Source: AWTP1-13 sp963840075 (lineage in GTDB: Bacteria > Pseudomonadota > Alphaproteobacteria > Rhizobiales > Hyphomicrobiaceae). Taken from it: DNA of 64,000 nt. Below the pieces are notes generated by a model. That model was given only the letters and a program-made list of their open reading frames with translations, searched no databases and was not told the origin of the DNA. The stretch spans positions 3,996-67,995 of the forward strand of contig CAWIXS010000051.1 of NCBI GenBank assembly GCA_963840075.1, given 5' to 3'. The first letter of the stretch is position 1. The number at the start of each line of letters is the position of its first letter. Positions 42,471-51,416 of this stretch are shown here, piece by piece. The position numbers and the translations under genes were made by a program.

Positions 42471-43544
42471 CTAGCGCGATGCCACGCCGAGCCGCTCCGC
42501 CATCCAGTCTGCCGATTGCAGCCGCCAGCGGTAGCCGCGGTTGTTGGCCACGTGATTGCCGTCCTCGATCAGCATCAGCTCCGCGGGGCCGCCGACGGCG
42601 CGGGCGAGCCGCTCGGCGTGCTGCCAGGGAATGACCCTGTCGAGCTTGCCCGTGACGACGAACATCGGACAGGTGATGCGCTGCGCCACAACCACGAGCG
42701 ACAGGGTGGCGGCGTGGCGCTGGGCCTCCTCGAGCGTGGCGCAGTGGCTGCGCACTCTGAAGGCCTCGCGCGTCAGGTCCGGCAGGTCCTTCCACGCCTC
42801 GCCCCAGTCGAAGGGCCCGGCGAGCGCGATGCACGCCTTGATGCGCTCATCGAATGCGGCTGCCCGCGGCGCGTAGTAGCCACCGAGGCTCACGCCCCAG
42901 AGCCCGATGCGTCCGGTGTCTAGGTCGCTCCTCCCTGCGACGTGGTCGACGACGGCCCTGGCCGGCACCTCGTAGTCGCCGCGGATGGCAAAGTCGTACT
43001 CGCCCTCGCCCTGGCCGGGTCCGTCGAACACCAGGACGGCAATGCCCCGCTCCAGAAACGGCCGCTCGTAGGCGTCCGTCTCCTCCTTGGCCGAGTCCAG
43101 GCCGCAGATCATGACCATCACCGGCGGACGCTCGATGCCGGCAGGCTTGCGCAGGATGCCGTAGAGCGCCTTGCCCTCGTAGGGGATCTCCACCCTCTCA
43201 CCCGGCGGACTCAGGTGCGGCAGCGCCAGCAGGCGGCACTCCACCGCCTTCATGTGCGCCGCCCGCATCTGCTGCGGGTCGTGCACGAACAGGAACTTGG
43301 CGAAGTGGTAGTAGACGCCGGCGCGCTGCAGATGCTCCCCGGCGCTCAGCAGCTTGCGCCTGGCGAGCGCCTCGCGCCCCATCTCCTCGTGGACGGCCGC
43401 CCGCGCGGACCACGCGGCGCACCACTCGTCCCACGACTGCAGCGACCGGGTGACCTCCTCGAAATCGGTGAGCGCCACGCCGTTGGCAACGAAGCGCGGG
43501 CCCCAATGGGCGATCGCCGAGGTGATGCGTGGGTCCTTGGCCAT
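42471..43544 (-). CDS. alpha/beta hydrolase of the FrsA/DHPON-hydrolase type
   Basis: 357 residues. An N-terminal helical part (about 1-110) precedes the hydrolase domain. The nucleophile elbow is GLWGVSLGGYY (GxSxG), the acid is probably in VTGKLDRVIPWQHAERL and the His in LIEDGNHVANNRGY. This layout is that of 2,6-dihydroxypseudooxynicotine hydrolase and FrsA relatives, which cleave C-C or ester bonds. It is cytosolic. The substrate is unknown; it lies beside the Zn-ribbon protein and the molybdenum hydroxylase, so an aromatic/heterocyclic pathway is possible. Confidence 0.87.
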   Translation of the reverse strand: MAKDPRITSAIAHWGPRFVANGVALTDFEEVTRSLQSWDEWCAAWSARAAVHEEMGREALARRKLLSAGEHLQRAGVYYHFAKFLFVHDPQQMRAAHMKAVECRLLALPHLSPPGERVEIPYEGKALYGILRKPAGIERPPVMVMICGLDSAKEETDAYERPFLERGIAVLVFDGPGQGEGEYDFAIRGDYEVPARAVVDHVAGRSDLDTGRIGLWGVSLGGYYAPRAAAFDERIKACIALAGPFDWGEAWKDLPDLTREAFRVRSHCATLEEAQRHAATLSLVVVAQRITCPMFVVTGKLDRVIPWQHAERLARAVGGPAELMLIEDGNHVANNRGYRWRLQSADWMAERLGVASR

Positions 43545-43777
43545 GTGTGGTCTCCCTCGATGTGAACCGATCTACAAGGAAACTCGCGGACGAAATTGAG
43601 GCAGACGCTCGCCGCAACGATTCCCGTCCCTTGCGGGGAGAGCGGCGCGAAACGCCGGGCGGGATGGCAGCGCATCGAAGGTCGAAGCGCTTCGGCCCTT
43701 GACCACTGCATGCCTCCCCCAGTCTAATTCGCGCTCTACGGTCTTGCAGCGAGTTCCAAAGGGGCGGGGGCACAGGC

Positions 43778-44299
43778 ATGCCGATCAACGCGGACTATCT
43801 CGGGATGCCGCTGAGCCTCGACGACCTCGATGTCGAGAACCGCGCCTACTTCCAGCGTTGCGCCGAGCACAACTTCCATCTGCAGGCGTGTGCCGGTTGC
43901 CAGCTCCTGCGCTATCCGCCCACCACCGCCTGTCCCTGGTGCAGGGCGCCCGAGGCGCACTGGGCTCCTGTCGACGGCCGGGGTGCGGTGCACTCCTATA
44001 CCGAGGTGCATCACGCCATCCAGCCGGCGTTCAAGGCGCTGACGCCCTATCTGGTCCTGCTGGTCGATCTCGATGTGCAGAAGGGCAGGCCCACCGAGCA
44101 CGAGGCCCTGCGCGTGGTCGGCAACCTGGCAATGCCCGACGGCAGGCTCGCCCCGCCCGACATGGTCAAGCGGGTCGGCATCGGCACGCGCGTGCGCATG
44201 GTGTTCAGCGACGTGGCGCCGGGCCTCGCCCTGCCGCAGTGGACGATCGACGAGGATGCCGCGCAGCCGGAGAAGCCCTGGCGCTACCCGCAGGAGTAG
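43778..44299 (+). CDS. Zn-ribbon / OB-fold protein (DUF35, ChsH2-like)
   Basis: 173 residues. The rubredoxin-like Zn ribbon is CAGCQLLRYPPTTACPWCR, four Cys in C-x2-C...C-x2-C (about residues 36-54). The OB-fold domain follows, with GAVHSYTEVHHAIQPAF and GTRVRMVFSDVAPGLALPQW. Proteins like this are partners of thiolases (acetyl-CoA acetyltransferases) or MaoC-like hydratases in sterol and related side-chain degradation. No thiolase is adjacent here, which leaves the partner unknown. Confidence 0.9.
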   Translation: MPINADYLGMPLSLDDLDVENRAYFQRCAEHNFHLQACAGCQLLRYPPTTACPWCRAPEAHWAPVDGRGAVHSYTEVHHAIQPAFKALTPYLVLLVDLDVQKGRPTEHEALRVVGNLAMPDGRLAPPDMVKRVGIGTRVRMVFSDVAPGLALPQWTIDEDAAQPEKPWRYPQE

Positions 44300-44378
44300 G
44301 TGTCAGACCCTCCGGGTCCGACACCGTGGCTCCAACGCCCGTTGGCGTAATGGTGTCCGACCCGGAGGGTCTGACACC
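44299..44378. repeat. two REP-like palindromes, GTCAGACCC family, head to head
   Basis: GGTGTCAGACCC-TCC-GGGTCCGACACC (44299-44325) and GGTGTCCGACCC-GGA-GGGTCTGACACC (44352-44378) are mirror images of each other around 44338. Each is a 12-bp stem with a 3-base loop and one mismatch. The first starts within the stop codon of the Zn-ribbon gene. Confidence 0.9.
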
Positions 44379-44671
44379 TCGCACTGCGGCAAAGATCGGC
44401 GCTGTGTGTGGGACGTCTCCGCCGCAAACGGCGCGGGCGGAAAATCACGCGCTTGTGAAGCACCCCCGCCGCATTTCCAATCAGCGCTCAAAGTAAAATT
44501 ACCGCGCTGCGAACCCGCGTCGCGCCGGTCTGGAGCGATGCAATCGTACGGCGGGCGGCCAACGAAACTCGGCATCACCACACGAGTGTCCGGTCACGAG
44601 CTGCGCTTCGACGGCGGAGCGAAAGATCGCAGAAAGCACCGGTGAGAATCGCAAGGTCAAGGAGGAACGCT
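44379..44671. other. intergenic region before the 2Fe-2S subunit gene
   Basis: 293 bp without a recognised gene. It includes the upstream sequence and ribosome site GGAGG (44661-44665) of the next gene. A moderate AT-rich stretch at 44490-44510 could hold the operon promoter. Confidence 0.4.
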
Positions 44672-45124
44672 GTGGCAAACTTACGGATCAACGGACAGGA
44701 ACGCGCCTACGACGGCGATCCGTCGATGCCGCTTCTGTGGTACTTGCGCGACGAGCTGGGCCTGACCGGCACCAAGTTCGGTTGCGGCGCGGCGCTCTGC
44801 GGCAATTGCACCGTGCACGTCGATGGTGCGGCCGTGCGCGCCTGCGTCACGCCGATGTCGACCGTGACGGGCAAGGCGGTCGTCACCATCGAGGGCCTGA
44901 ACGCAAAGGGAAACCATCCAGTCCAGGTTGCCTGGCGCGAGCTGGGCGTGCCGCAATGCGGCTACTGCCAGGCCGGCCAGATCATGCAGGCCGCGGCTTT
45001 CCTCGCCGGCAAGCCGGGTCCTACCGACGCCGAGATCACCCAGGCGATGCAGGGCAATCTCTGCCGCTGCGGCTGCTATCAGCGTATCCATGCGGCCGTG
45101 CGCGCCGCCTCCAGGGGGGCGTGA
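44672..45124 (+). CDS. 2Fe-2S subunit of a molybdenum hydroxylase (IorA-like)
   Basis: 150 residues from GTG 44672, after a good GGAGG. N-terminal plant-type cluster: GCGAALCGNCTVHVDG, with C-x4-C-x2-C. C-terminal [2Fe-2S] domain: CGYCQAGQIMQAAAF then GNLCRCGCYQRI, C-x2-C...C-x-C. It carries electrons from the Mo subunit encoded next. It overlaps none but is 1 bp from it, so they are one operon. Close to isoquinoline 1-oxidoreductase alpha subunits. Electrons probably pass to a membrane cytochrome, since no FAD subunit is present. Confidence 0.94.
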   Translation: MANLRINGQERAYDGDPSMPLLWYLRDELGLTGTKFGCGAALCGNCTVHVDGAAVRACVTPMSTVTGKAVVTIEGLNAKGNHPVQVAWRELGVPQCGYCQAGQIMQAAAFLAGKPGPTDAEITQAMQGNLCRCGCYQRIHAAVRAASRGA

Positions 45125-45125
45125 C

Positions 45126-47435
45126 ATGACCGAGCTCAACACCCACAGCAAATTGAAGATCGCCAACGTCAGCCGGCGCAACCTCCTGAAGGGCGTGGCC
45201 GCCACCGGCGGGCTCGTGCTCGTCGCGCAGTTCCCGACGGTGCGAGGGGCGCTTGCGGATTATCCCACCGGCGCCACCGGCATGCCCAACGGCGTGGTCA
45301 ACAACCCAAAGGTGTTCGTCTCGATCGGCGGTGACGGCACGGTCACCATCGTTGCGGCCCGCGCCGAGATGGGCAACGGCGCGGCGCGCACGGCGCTGCC
45401 CATGATGCTCGCCGACGAGCTGGAGGCCGACTGGGCCAAGGTGCGCGTCGCGCAGTCGCCCGGCGACGAGCGCACCTACGGCAACCAGGACACCGACGGC
45501 TCGCGCAGCGTGCGGCACTGGATCCAGCCCATGCGCCACTGCGGCGCCGCGGCGCGTCTGATGCTGGAGACGGCAGCGGCCAATCAGTGGAAGGTGCCGG
45601 TCGGCGAGGTCGAGGCGCAGCTGCACGAGGTCGTGCACAAGCCGAGCGGGCGCAAGCTCGGCTACGGGCAGCTAGCCGCCGCCGCGGCGGCCCTGCCGGT
45701 TCCGACAGCCGCCCAGGTCAAGCTCAAGGACGCCAGCGCCTTCCGCTACATCGGCAAGGGCACCATCGGCATCGTCGACCTTTTCGACATCACCACGGGC
45801 AAGGCGATCTACGGCCAGGACGTCATGCTGCCCGGCATGAAGTTCGCCGTGATTGCGAGGCCCCCGGTGGTCGGCGGCAAGGTTGCGTCGGTCGACACCA
45901 GCGCGGCCCTCAAGGTCCCCGGCGTGGAGAAGATCGTCACGCTGCAGCCGACGCCGGCGCCCTACAAGTTCGGGCCGCTCGGCGGCGTCGCCGTCATCGC
46001 CAAGAGCACCTGGGCGGCGATGAAGGGCCGCGAGGCGCTGAAGATCACCTGGGACGGGGGGCCCAACAGGAGCTACAACTCCGGGGCCTACCGCACGCAA
46101 CTGGAGGCGGCCGCCAGACGGCCGGGCAAGGTCGAGCGCAACGTCGGCGATGCCGAAAAGGCGCTGGCCTCGGCCGCGCGGGTGATCACCGCCGAGTACT
46201 ACGCCCCCCACATCCACCACGCCACCATGGAGCCGCCGGCCGCCGCCGCGCGCATGAGCCACGGCAAGTGGGAGATCTGGGCCCCGGTGCAGAGCCCCGG
46301 CCAGGCGCGCGACGACATCGCCGCGGCGCTGGGCGTGGCCCCGGCCGAGGTCACCCTGCAGCCGACGCTCTTAGGGGGAGGCTTCGGGCGCAAATCCAAG
46401 TGCGACTTTGCCATCGAGGCCGCGTTCCTGTCGCGCGAGCTCGGCGGCACGCCGGTCAAGGTGGTGTGGACGCGCGAGGACGACGTGCGCCACGGCTTCT
46501 ACCACACCGTGACGGCGGAGCGCTTCGAGGCGGGGCTCGACGCCAGCAACAAGGTGGTCGCCTGGCGGCATCGCAGCGCGGCGCCGTCGATCCTCTCCAC
46601 CTTCGCGCCCGATCCGAAGCATCCCTTCGACATCGAGCTCGGCATGGGGTGGGTGGACACGCCCTTCGACGTGCCCAACATCCGCCTGGAGAGCGGCGAG
46701 GCGCAGAGCCACGTGCGCATCGGCTGGTTCCGCTCGGTCAACAACGTGGCGCACGCCTGGTCGATCCAGTCGTTCGTTGCCGAGATCGCGCATCAGCTGG
46801 GCAAGGACCCCAAGGACTTCCTGCTCGAGCTGATCGGCCCGGCGCGCACGGTGGACCCGAGGAAGCAGGTGACGACGCCCTGGTGGAACTACGGCGAGCC
46901 GTTCGAGACCTACCCGATCGAGACGGGGCGGTTGCGAAACGTCGCGGAGATCGCCGCCAGGGAGGCCGGCTGGGGCAAGCAGCTGCCCAGAGGCCAGGGG
47001 CTCGGCATCGCCGCGCACCGCAGCTTCGTTACCTACGTGGCGACGGTGGTGCACGTGGTGGTGGGCGACAAGGGCCGCATCACCATCCCGCGCGTCGACA
47101 CCGCGATCGACTGCGGCTACTGCGTGCATCCCGAGCGGGTGCGCTCGCAGATCGAAGGCGCCGCGGTGATGGGGCTGACGCTTGCCAAGCACGGCGCCAT
47201 CACGCTCAGGAACGGGGCGATTGAGCAGGCGAACTTCAACGACTACCCGCTGGTGCGCATCGACGAATCCCCCGTCGAGGTGCGCACCCACATCGTCCCG
47301 CACCCGTTGAGCGTGCCGCCGAGCGGGGTGGGCGAGCCCGGCGTACCGCCGTTCGCCCCGGCGCTGTGCAACGCCATCTTCGCCGCCACCGGCAAGCGCA
47401 TCCGCCAGCTGCCGATCGGCGACCAGCTGGCGTAG
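45126..47435 (+). CDS. molybdopterin-binding subunit of aldehyde/isoquinoline-type oxidoreductase (IorB-like)
   Basis: 769 residues. Tat signal SRRNLLKGVAATGGLVLVAQ (about 16-35), then Ald_Xan_dh_C2 repeats: LQPTLLGGGFGRKSKCDFAI, HHATMEPPAAAARM and C-terminal GVGEPGVPPFAPALCNAIFA with the catalytic Glu in GEPG. The lack of an FAD domain and the presence of the Tat signal on the large subunit indicate the IorAB type: a periplasmic hydroxylase of N-heterocycles or aldehydes, holding Mo-cytosine dinucleotide. The small subunit lacks a signal and would ride along in the complex. Substrate unknown. Confidence 0.93.
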   Translation: MTELNTHSKLKIANVSRRNLLKGVAATGGLVLVAQFPTVRGALADYPTGATGMPNGVVNNPKVFVSIGGDGTVTIVAARAEMGNGAARTALPMMLADELEADWAKVRVAQSPGDERTYGNQDTDGSRSVRHWIQPMRHCGAAARLMLETAAANQWKVPVGEVEAQLHEVVHKPSGRKLGYGQLAAAAAALPVPTAAQVKLKDASAFRYIGKGTIGIVDLFDITTGKAIYGQDVMLPGMKFAVIARPPVVGGKVASVDTSAALKVPGVEKIVTLQPTPAPYKFGPLGGVAVIAKSTWAAMKGREALKITWDGGPNRSYNSGAYRTQLEAAARRPGKVERNVGDAEKALASAARVITAEYYAPHIHHATMEPPAAAARMSHGKWEIWAPVQSPGQARDDIAAALGVAPAEVTLQPTLLGGGFGRKSKCDFAIEAAFLSRELGGTPVKVVWTREDDVRHGFYHTVTAERFEAGLDASNKVVAWRHRSAAPSILSTFAPDPKHPFDIELGMGWVDTPFDVPNIRLESGEAQSHVRIGWFRSVNNVAHAWSIQSFVAEIAHQLGKDPKDFLLELIGPARTVDPRKQVTTPWWNYGEPFETYPIETGRLRNVAEIAAREAGWGKQLPRGQGLGIAAHRSFVTYVATVVHVVVGDKGRITIPRVDTAIDCGYCVHPERVRSQIEGAAVMGLTLAKHGAITLRNGAIEQANFNDYPLVRIDESPVEVRTHIVPHPLSVPPSGVGEPGVPPFAPALCNAIFAATGKRIRQLPIGDQLA

Positions 47436-47438
47436 AGG

Positions 47439-47519
47439 GGTGTCGGACCCTCCGGGTCTGACACTGTACGTCAGCGCTTGGAGGGGAGCCATGGTGTCAG
47501 ACCCGCAGGGTCTGACACC
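47439..47519. repeat. two REP-like palindromes, GTCAGACCC family
   Basis: GGTGTCGGACCC-TCC-GGGTCTGACACT (47439-47465) and a perfect GGTGTCAGACCC-GCA-GGGTCTGACACC (47493-47519), 27 bp apart. The pair has the same layout as that at 44299-44378 and brackets the oxidoreductase operon from the other side. The gap between is free of genes. Confidence 0.9.
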
Positions 47520-47571
47520 GTCTCGCCGCGCAATGGAAATCCGGGACGCCGTCGCCGACGACGCCGCTGCG

Positions 47572-47810
47572 GCCTGCACCGTGCCTCGTCGAGCACCCAT
47601 TCCCGGTCGATCGACCCCGGCGTCCCCACCACCACCACGCAGCGGGCCGCCCCGATCTCGCGCTTGATGGTGTCATCCCAGCGGTCGCCGCCGCCGATGC
47701 GCGCATCCCACCATACGCTCCAGCCCCGGGCCGCGAGCAGATCCACGATGGGGCGCACGATCTCCCGATCGCACGCTCGCATAGCCGACAAGAACGTCGG
47801 CCACGTCCAT
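47572..47810 (-). pseudogene. TIR-domain protein, N-terminal remnant
   Basis: ATG 47810 starts MDVADVLVGYAS. One extra base near 47770 shifts to CDREIVRPIVDLLAARGWSV then WWDARIGGGDRWDDTIKREI, GAARCVVVV and SIDREWVLDEA, a good TIR domain (strands A-D, the W-W-D loop, and the S...W...E end with the likely NADase Glu). After DEA the similarity stops near the REP pair. TIR domains in bacteria are often defence-related NAD-cleaving effectors. Here the gene is broken and lacks its C-terminal partner domain. Confidence 0.65.
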
Positions 47811-48167
47811 CTCCCTCGCATGACAAAATCGCGACGTACAGCCACTGCGCGACCTTCGAGGAGCGGGCGTGCTCAGCCGCCGGCGAAGGAACGTGCACTG
47901 CGTCCCGACGATCCGGCTCCTGAGCGCTACGATCGCGCACGAATGGCTCGTCTATGAGGCGGCCTGCTGCACCAGCAGCTGCAGGCGGCGGCGCAAGGTG
48001 AGCCAGTCCAAGTCGGTGCTCATAACGCAACACTATTACCACGCAAACGTGAACCCTGGCAGCGAGCGCCAGGCCGAATATCGTACGGGTCTGCTTCGTC
48101 TACGGAAAGATCCCAGGCCAGCTCGGCCCAGGACCCGTTCAGAACGGCACAAGCTCGGAGGATTGCA
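47811..48167. other. 357-bp region without a clear gene
   Basis: Between the TIR remnant and the lectin pseudogene. A minus-strand mini-ORF (48023-47952, MSTDLDWLTLRRRLQLLVQQ plus AAS) looks leucine/arginine-rich but is too short to call. A modest AT-rich part at 48020-48050 (CATAACGCAACACTATTACC) may be an old promoter. Confidence 0.35.
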
Positions 48168-48849
48168 ATGACAAGAGGAATGCGCCTTGCGGTTGTCGCT
48201 TCGGCCGCGCTGCTGACCGGCGGCTTAACAGCCGCTGTCACAGCCGTCGTCAGCGCGCAGCAGAACCCCATGACGTTCTTCGTCACCAGCGCCGGCAAGG
48301 GCAACGGTGCCAACCTCGGCGGCCTCGATGGGGCCGATGCCCACTGCGCGGCGCTCGCCAAGGCCGCGGGCTCGACCCTCACCAACTGGCGCGCCTATCT
48401 CTCCACGACGCTTCCCGGCGGCGAGGCCGGCGTCAACGCGCGCGACCGCATCGGCAAGGGCCCCTGGCACAACGCCAAGGGCGTCTGGTGGCCAAGAACG
48501 TGGCGATGATCTGCACTCGGACAAGGCGTCAACATCACCAAGCAGACGGCGCTGACGGAGAAGGGCGAGGCCCGTCAAGGGCAGGGGCGATCAGCCCAAT
48601 GAGCACGACATCCTGACCGGCTCGGATCCCAACGGCCTCTACTCGACCGCCGGCGGCGATACCACCTGCGGCAACTGGAGCAAGAGCGGCGACGGCTCGG
48701 CCATCGTCGGCCATCATGACCGCGCCGGGCTCAAGGTTACCAGGCACATGACCTCCTGGAACTCCTCCCACGGCTCGCGCGGCTGCAGCCAGGACCAGCT
48801 CAAGGCCTCGGGCGGCGCCGGCCTGTTCTACTGCTTCGCCGCGAACTGA
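48168..48849 (+). pseudogene. exported lectin-like protein, decayed by several indels
   Basis: ATG 48168 starts MTRGMRLAVVASAALLTGGL (signal). Then MTFFVTSAGKGNGANLGGLD, HCAALAKAAGSTLTNWRAYL and NARDRIGKGPWHNAKGV, in the starting frame. Between 48492 and 48575 at least three single-base losses and one gain scramble the frame. After that DLHSD, ITKQTALTEKG, NEHDILTGSDPNGLYSTAGG, SWNSSHGSRGCSQDQLKASG and GAGLFYCFAAN run to a stop at 48849. Intact relatives are usually annotated as lectins of Hyphomicrobiales. The gene is not functional as written. Confidence 0.75.
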
Positions 48850-48859
48850 CCCACCACCC

Positions 48860-49002
48860 GTCATCCCGGAAGCCGACCCCGGCGAAGGCCGGGGGAGGCT
48901 TCCGGGATCTCGCCGAACGAGTCGTACCTCCCGAGGTCCCGGCCCAAAGCTGTTCCCTGGGCGCTGCTCGCCTTCGGCTCGCATCGCTCCGGCCGGGATG
49001 AC
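48860..49002. repeat. GTCATCCCGG-type intergenic repeat, longer variant
   Basis: GTCATCCCGGAAGCCGACCC... with CGGCGAAGGCCGGG and an end GGCCGGGATGAC, so the termini are inverted (GTCATCCCGG / CCGGGATGAC). It fills the gap between convergent genes. Related in its ends to 3806-3917 but with a different centre. Confidence 0.8.
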
Positions 49003-49019
49003 GGGTGGAATGGTGACAC

Positions 49020-50192
49020 CTACTTCGGGGGATGGGCGCGGATCGCCTCCTCGTTGGGCTCGGTGCCCCAGCCGGGACGGTCCGGCAGCACGAGATGGCC
49101 CGCCTCGAACACGGGGGGATGGCTCACCAGCTCGTCGTCCCAGGTGAGCCGGTCAACGTCCATCTCCATGATGCGGAAGTTGGGCACCGCCGCGCAGAAG
49201 TGCGCGGCCATCATGGTGCACAGGTGGCCATAGAAGTTGTGCGGGGCAATGTTGACCTCGTGCGCCTCGGCGAGCGCCGCCATCTTCAGCGATTGCCACG
49301 CCCCGTTCCACGGCACGTCGATGATCGCGGCATCCACGGCCTGCGCGTTGAGGTAGGGCATCAGCTGGCGCAAGCCGATCAGCGTCTCGCAGGATGCGAT
49401 CGGGTGCGTACTCTGGCGGCGGATATAGCCGAGGGACTCGGGGCTGAAGGTGTCGAGCTCGACCCAGAACATGTCGAGGTCGGCGATCTCGCGGATGATC
49501 TTCAGATAGCCCTCGGTCTTGGCATTGAAGTTGAGGTCGAGCAGCAGGTCCATGTCCGGCCCGCCGCCCTCGCGCAGCGCCTCCAGGTGCATGCGGATGC
49601 TGCGCAGGACCGTGCGGTCGACGTTGAGCTCGGGCTGGAACGGCGCGCCGAAGCCGGGACGCCAGCCCTCGGGGTTCTGGCCGCCCGGCTCGTAGAGGAA
49701 GATGTTGGTCTTGAGCGCAGAGAAGCGCTTCTCGCGCGCCTCGCGCGCGATCGCCTTGACGCCGTCGAGATCGGTGATGGCCGGCCGGTACCAGGCCGGG
49801 TGCGTGATGCGCCAGGTGGCGCAGTGCGACCAGTAGACCCTGAGCCGGTCGCGCACCTTGCCGCCCAGCAGCTCGTAGCAGGGCACGCCCAGCGCCTTGG
49901 CCTTGGCATCGAGCAGCGCGTTCTCGATGGCGCCGAGCCCCTGGGCAATCACGCTGCCGGCGCCGGGGCGCGTGGCACAATGGAGGTCGGCGTAGATGCG
50001 CTCGTGCTCGCCCACCGGCTGGCCGATGACGCGCGGCGCGAGCCGGGCGATCACGGTGCCGACGCCGGGTGAGCCGAAGCCCGCCGCGAACTCGCTCCAG
50101 CCGACAATGCCGCTGTCGGTCGTGAGCTTGAGGTACCGGTAGTTGCGCCAGCCCGCATCGCAGCTGAGCGTCTCGATGCCCGTTACCTTCAT
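49020..50192 (-). CDS. enolase-superfamily enzyme (mandelate racemase/muconate lactonizing type)
   Basis: 390 residues from ATG 50192, after GGAGGGAGGAG. The N-terminal capping domain is followed by the barrel. Metal ligands fit LLLDLNFNA (Asp), FWVELDTFSPE (Glu) and ASCETL (Glu). The general base pair: Lys in SALKTNIFLY (K-x-N rather than K-x-K), and the Asp in DVPWNGAW and His in IAPHNFYGHL; the last Glu is in IMEMDVD. The K-x-N form with the H-D dyad suits an acid-sugar dehydratase rather than a racemase, but this is inference. The TRAP genes at 51.6-54.7 kb, transcribed divergently, could import its substrate. Confidence 0.88.
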   Translation of the reverse strand: MKVTGIETLSCDAGWRNYRYLKLTTDSGIVGWSEFAAGFGSPGVGTVIARLAPRVIGQPVGEHERIYADLHCATRPGAGSVIAQGLGAIENALLDAKAKALGVPCYELLGGKVRDRLRVYWSHCATWRITHPAWYRPAITDLDGVKAIAREAREKRFSALKTNIFLYEPGGQNPEGWRPGFGAPFQPELNVDRTVLRSIRMHLEALREGGGPDMDLLLDLNFNAKTEGYLKIIREIADLDMFWVELDTFSPESLGYIRRQSTHPIASCETLIGLRQLMPYLNAQAVDAAIIDVPWNGAWQSLKMAALAEAHEVNIAPHNFYGHLCTMMAAHFCAAVPNFRIMEMDVDRLTWDDELVSHPPVFEAGHLVLPDRPGWGTEPNEEAIRAHPPK

Positions 50193-50360
50193 GCTGCTCC
50201 TCCCTCCGCCTTGCCGTTCTGGACATACCACCCTCGCGGACGGCTTGCGCGCAAGGGCGCATCGTCTGCAAGCACGGCCGTGTTGCGGATCGATTGCCGC
50301 CGGTCTGCCACAAGTGCGTGCGATAGGCCGACCCTGGCACCTTGCCTCCGGGGGAGAGCC

Positions 50361-51416
50361 ATGGCCAAGCCGACGACGCTGCGGGGTCTCGTGACCCGCC
50401 GCAACCTGTGGGCGCTGATTATCGAGCTCATTGTGCTCGCCGCGGTCGTGGTGGTCCTCGTCGGGTACCATCGCGAGCTCTACAGCCGCGTCTTCGGGCC
50501 GTTCAAGGTGACGGTGGACGAGGTCGGGGCGATCGCCAGCCTCGACAGCGAGCTTCGCCGCTACTTCCAGCTCGACGAGGGCCGCCTCGTCTTTGTGGGA
50601 AGCCAGGAGGTCGTGCACAGAGGGCGGCGGGGGCGTGAGACACGCAGCATCCTTTACTACCACGCCGTACCCGGCAAACAGGTCGTCGTCCTGCGCTCTG
50701 CGGAGAAGAACCCCACGCTGCCTGTCGTCGGCGTGCTGGAGCCGGTGCCTCCAGCCGTGGCGGACAACATCACGAGCCGCAATCCGCAGTTGAAGATCGG
50801 TGCAGGGCTGGCGCCCCTCATGTTCGATGTCGAGGACCCCTCGAGCTCGTGGGCCACGCTCTATACGGCGGGGGCGCTCACGGCACCGGTCCTCCTCCTC
50901 GTCTTCGTGGTCCTCACGGTCCGCAGGCTCACAAACTTCCGGCGCTCGCGCCCAATGGCTGCGCTCGCGCGCTTCCAGGTGCCCGTCGACCAGATCGCGG
51001 CGCAGATCGACCGCGAGCTGGCCACGGAGAACGCCAAGACCGCCATGCGCAATGTCCTCTTGACGCGCTCCTGGCTCGTGTACCTGCAGCCGTTCAGGCT
51101 CGAGGTGTTGCATCTCAACGAGCTGGTCTGGGTGCATGCGGCGATCACCCGGCGCTACGCGTACTGGTTCATTCCCGTCGGCTCCACCAATCATCTGAAG
51201 CTGGGCGATCGCACCGGGCGCCTGATAACGATCCAGGGACGCAAGACGGCCATTCCCGAGGTTGTCGTGGCCATCGCGCAGCGCGTGCCCTGGGTGTTCG
51301 CCGGCCACTCCGACGACCTGGAGCAGGCCTTCACGCGCAACCGCGATGCGATGATCGCCGCCGTCGATCAGCGGCGCCAGCAGCTGCTCGGCAGCTCGCC
51401 GCAGGCGGTGGGCTAG
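50361..51416 (+). CDS. two-TM membrane protein of unknown function
   Basis: 351 residues from ATG 50361. TM helices at about 15-35 (LWALIIELIVLAAVVVVLVG) and about 170-190 (TAGALTAPVLLLVFVVLTVR). Between them a likely periplasmic domain (VIDEVGAIASLDSELRRYFQ-like). After TM2 a cytosolic domain with LTRSWLVYLQPFRLEVLHLN and NELVWVHAAITRRYAYWFIP, ending with RNRDAMIAAVDQRRQ. The layout of an unknown-function family; I would check DUF6709. It stands between the enolase-type gene and the TRAP operon. Confidence 0.7.
   Translation: MAKPTTLRGLVTRRNLWALIIELIVLAAVVVVLVGYHRELYSRVFGPFKVTVDEVGAIASLDSELRRYFQLDEGRLVFVGSQEVVHRGRRGRETRSILYYHAVPGKQVVVLRSAEKNPTLPVVGVLEPVPPAVADNITSRNPQLKIGAGLAPLMFDVEDPSSSWATLYTAGALTAPVLLLVFVVLTVRRLTNFRRSRPMAALARFQVPVDQIAAQIDRELATENAKTAMRNVLLTRSWLVYLQPFRLEVLHLNELVWVHAAITRRYAYWFIPVGSTNHLKLGDRTGRLITIQGRKTAIPEVVVAIAQRVPWVFAGHSDDLEQAFTRNRDAMIAAVDQRRQQLLGSSPQAVG

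Noticed and set aside
47952..48023. 23-residue minus-strand ORF MSTDLDWLTLRRR...
   Set aside because: Too short, without a convincing ribosome site or terminator. Kept only as a note in the intergenic entry.
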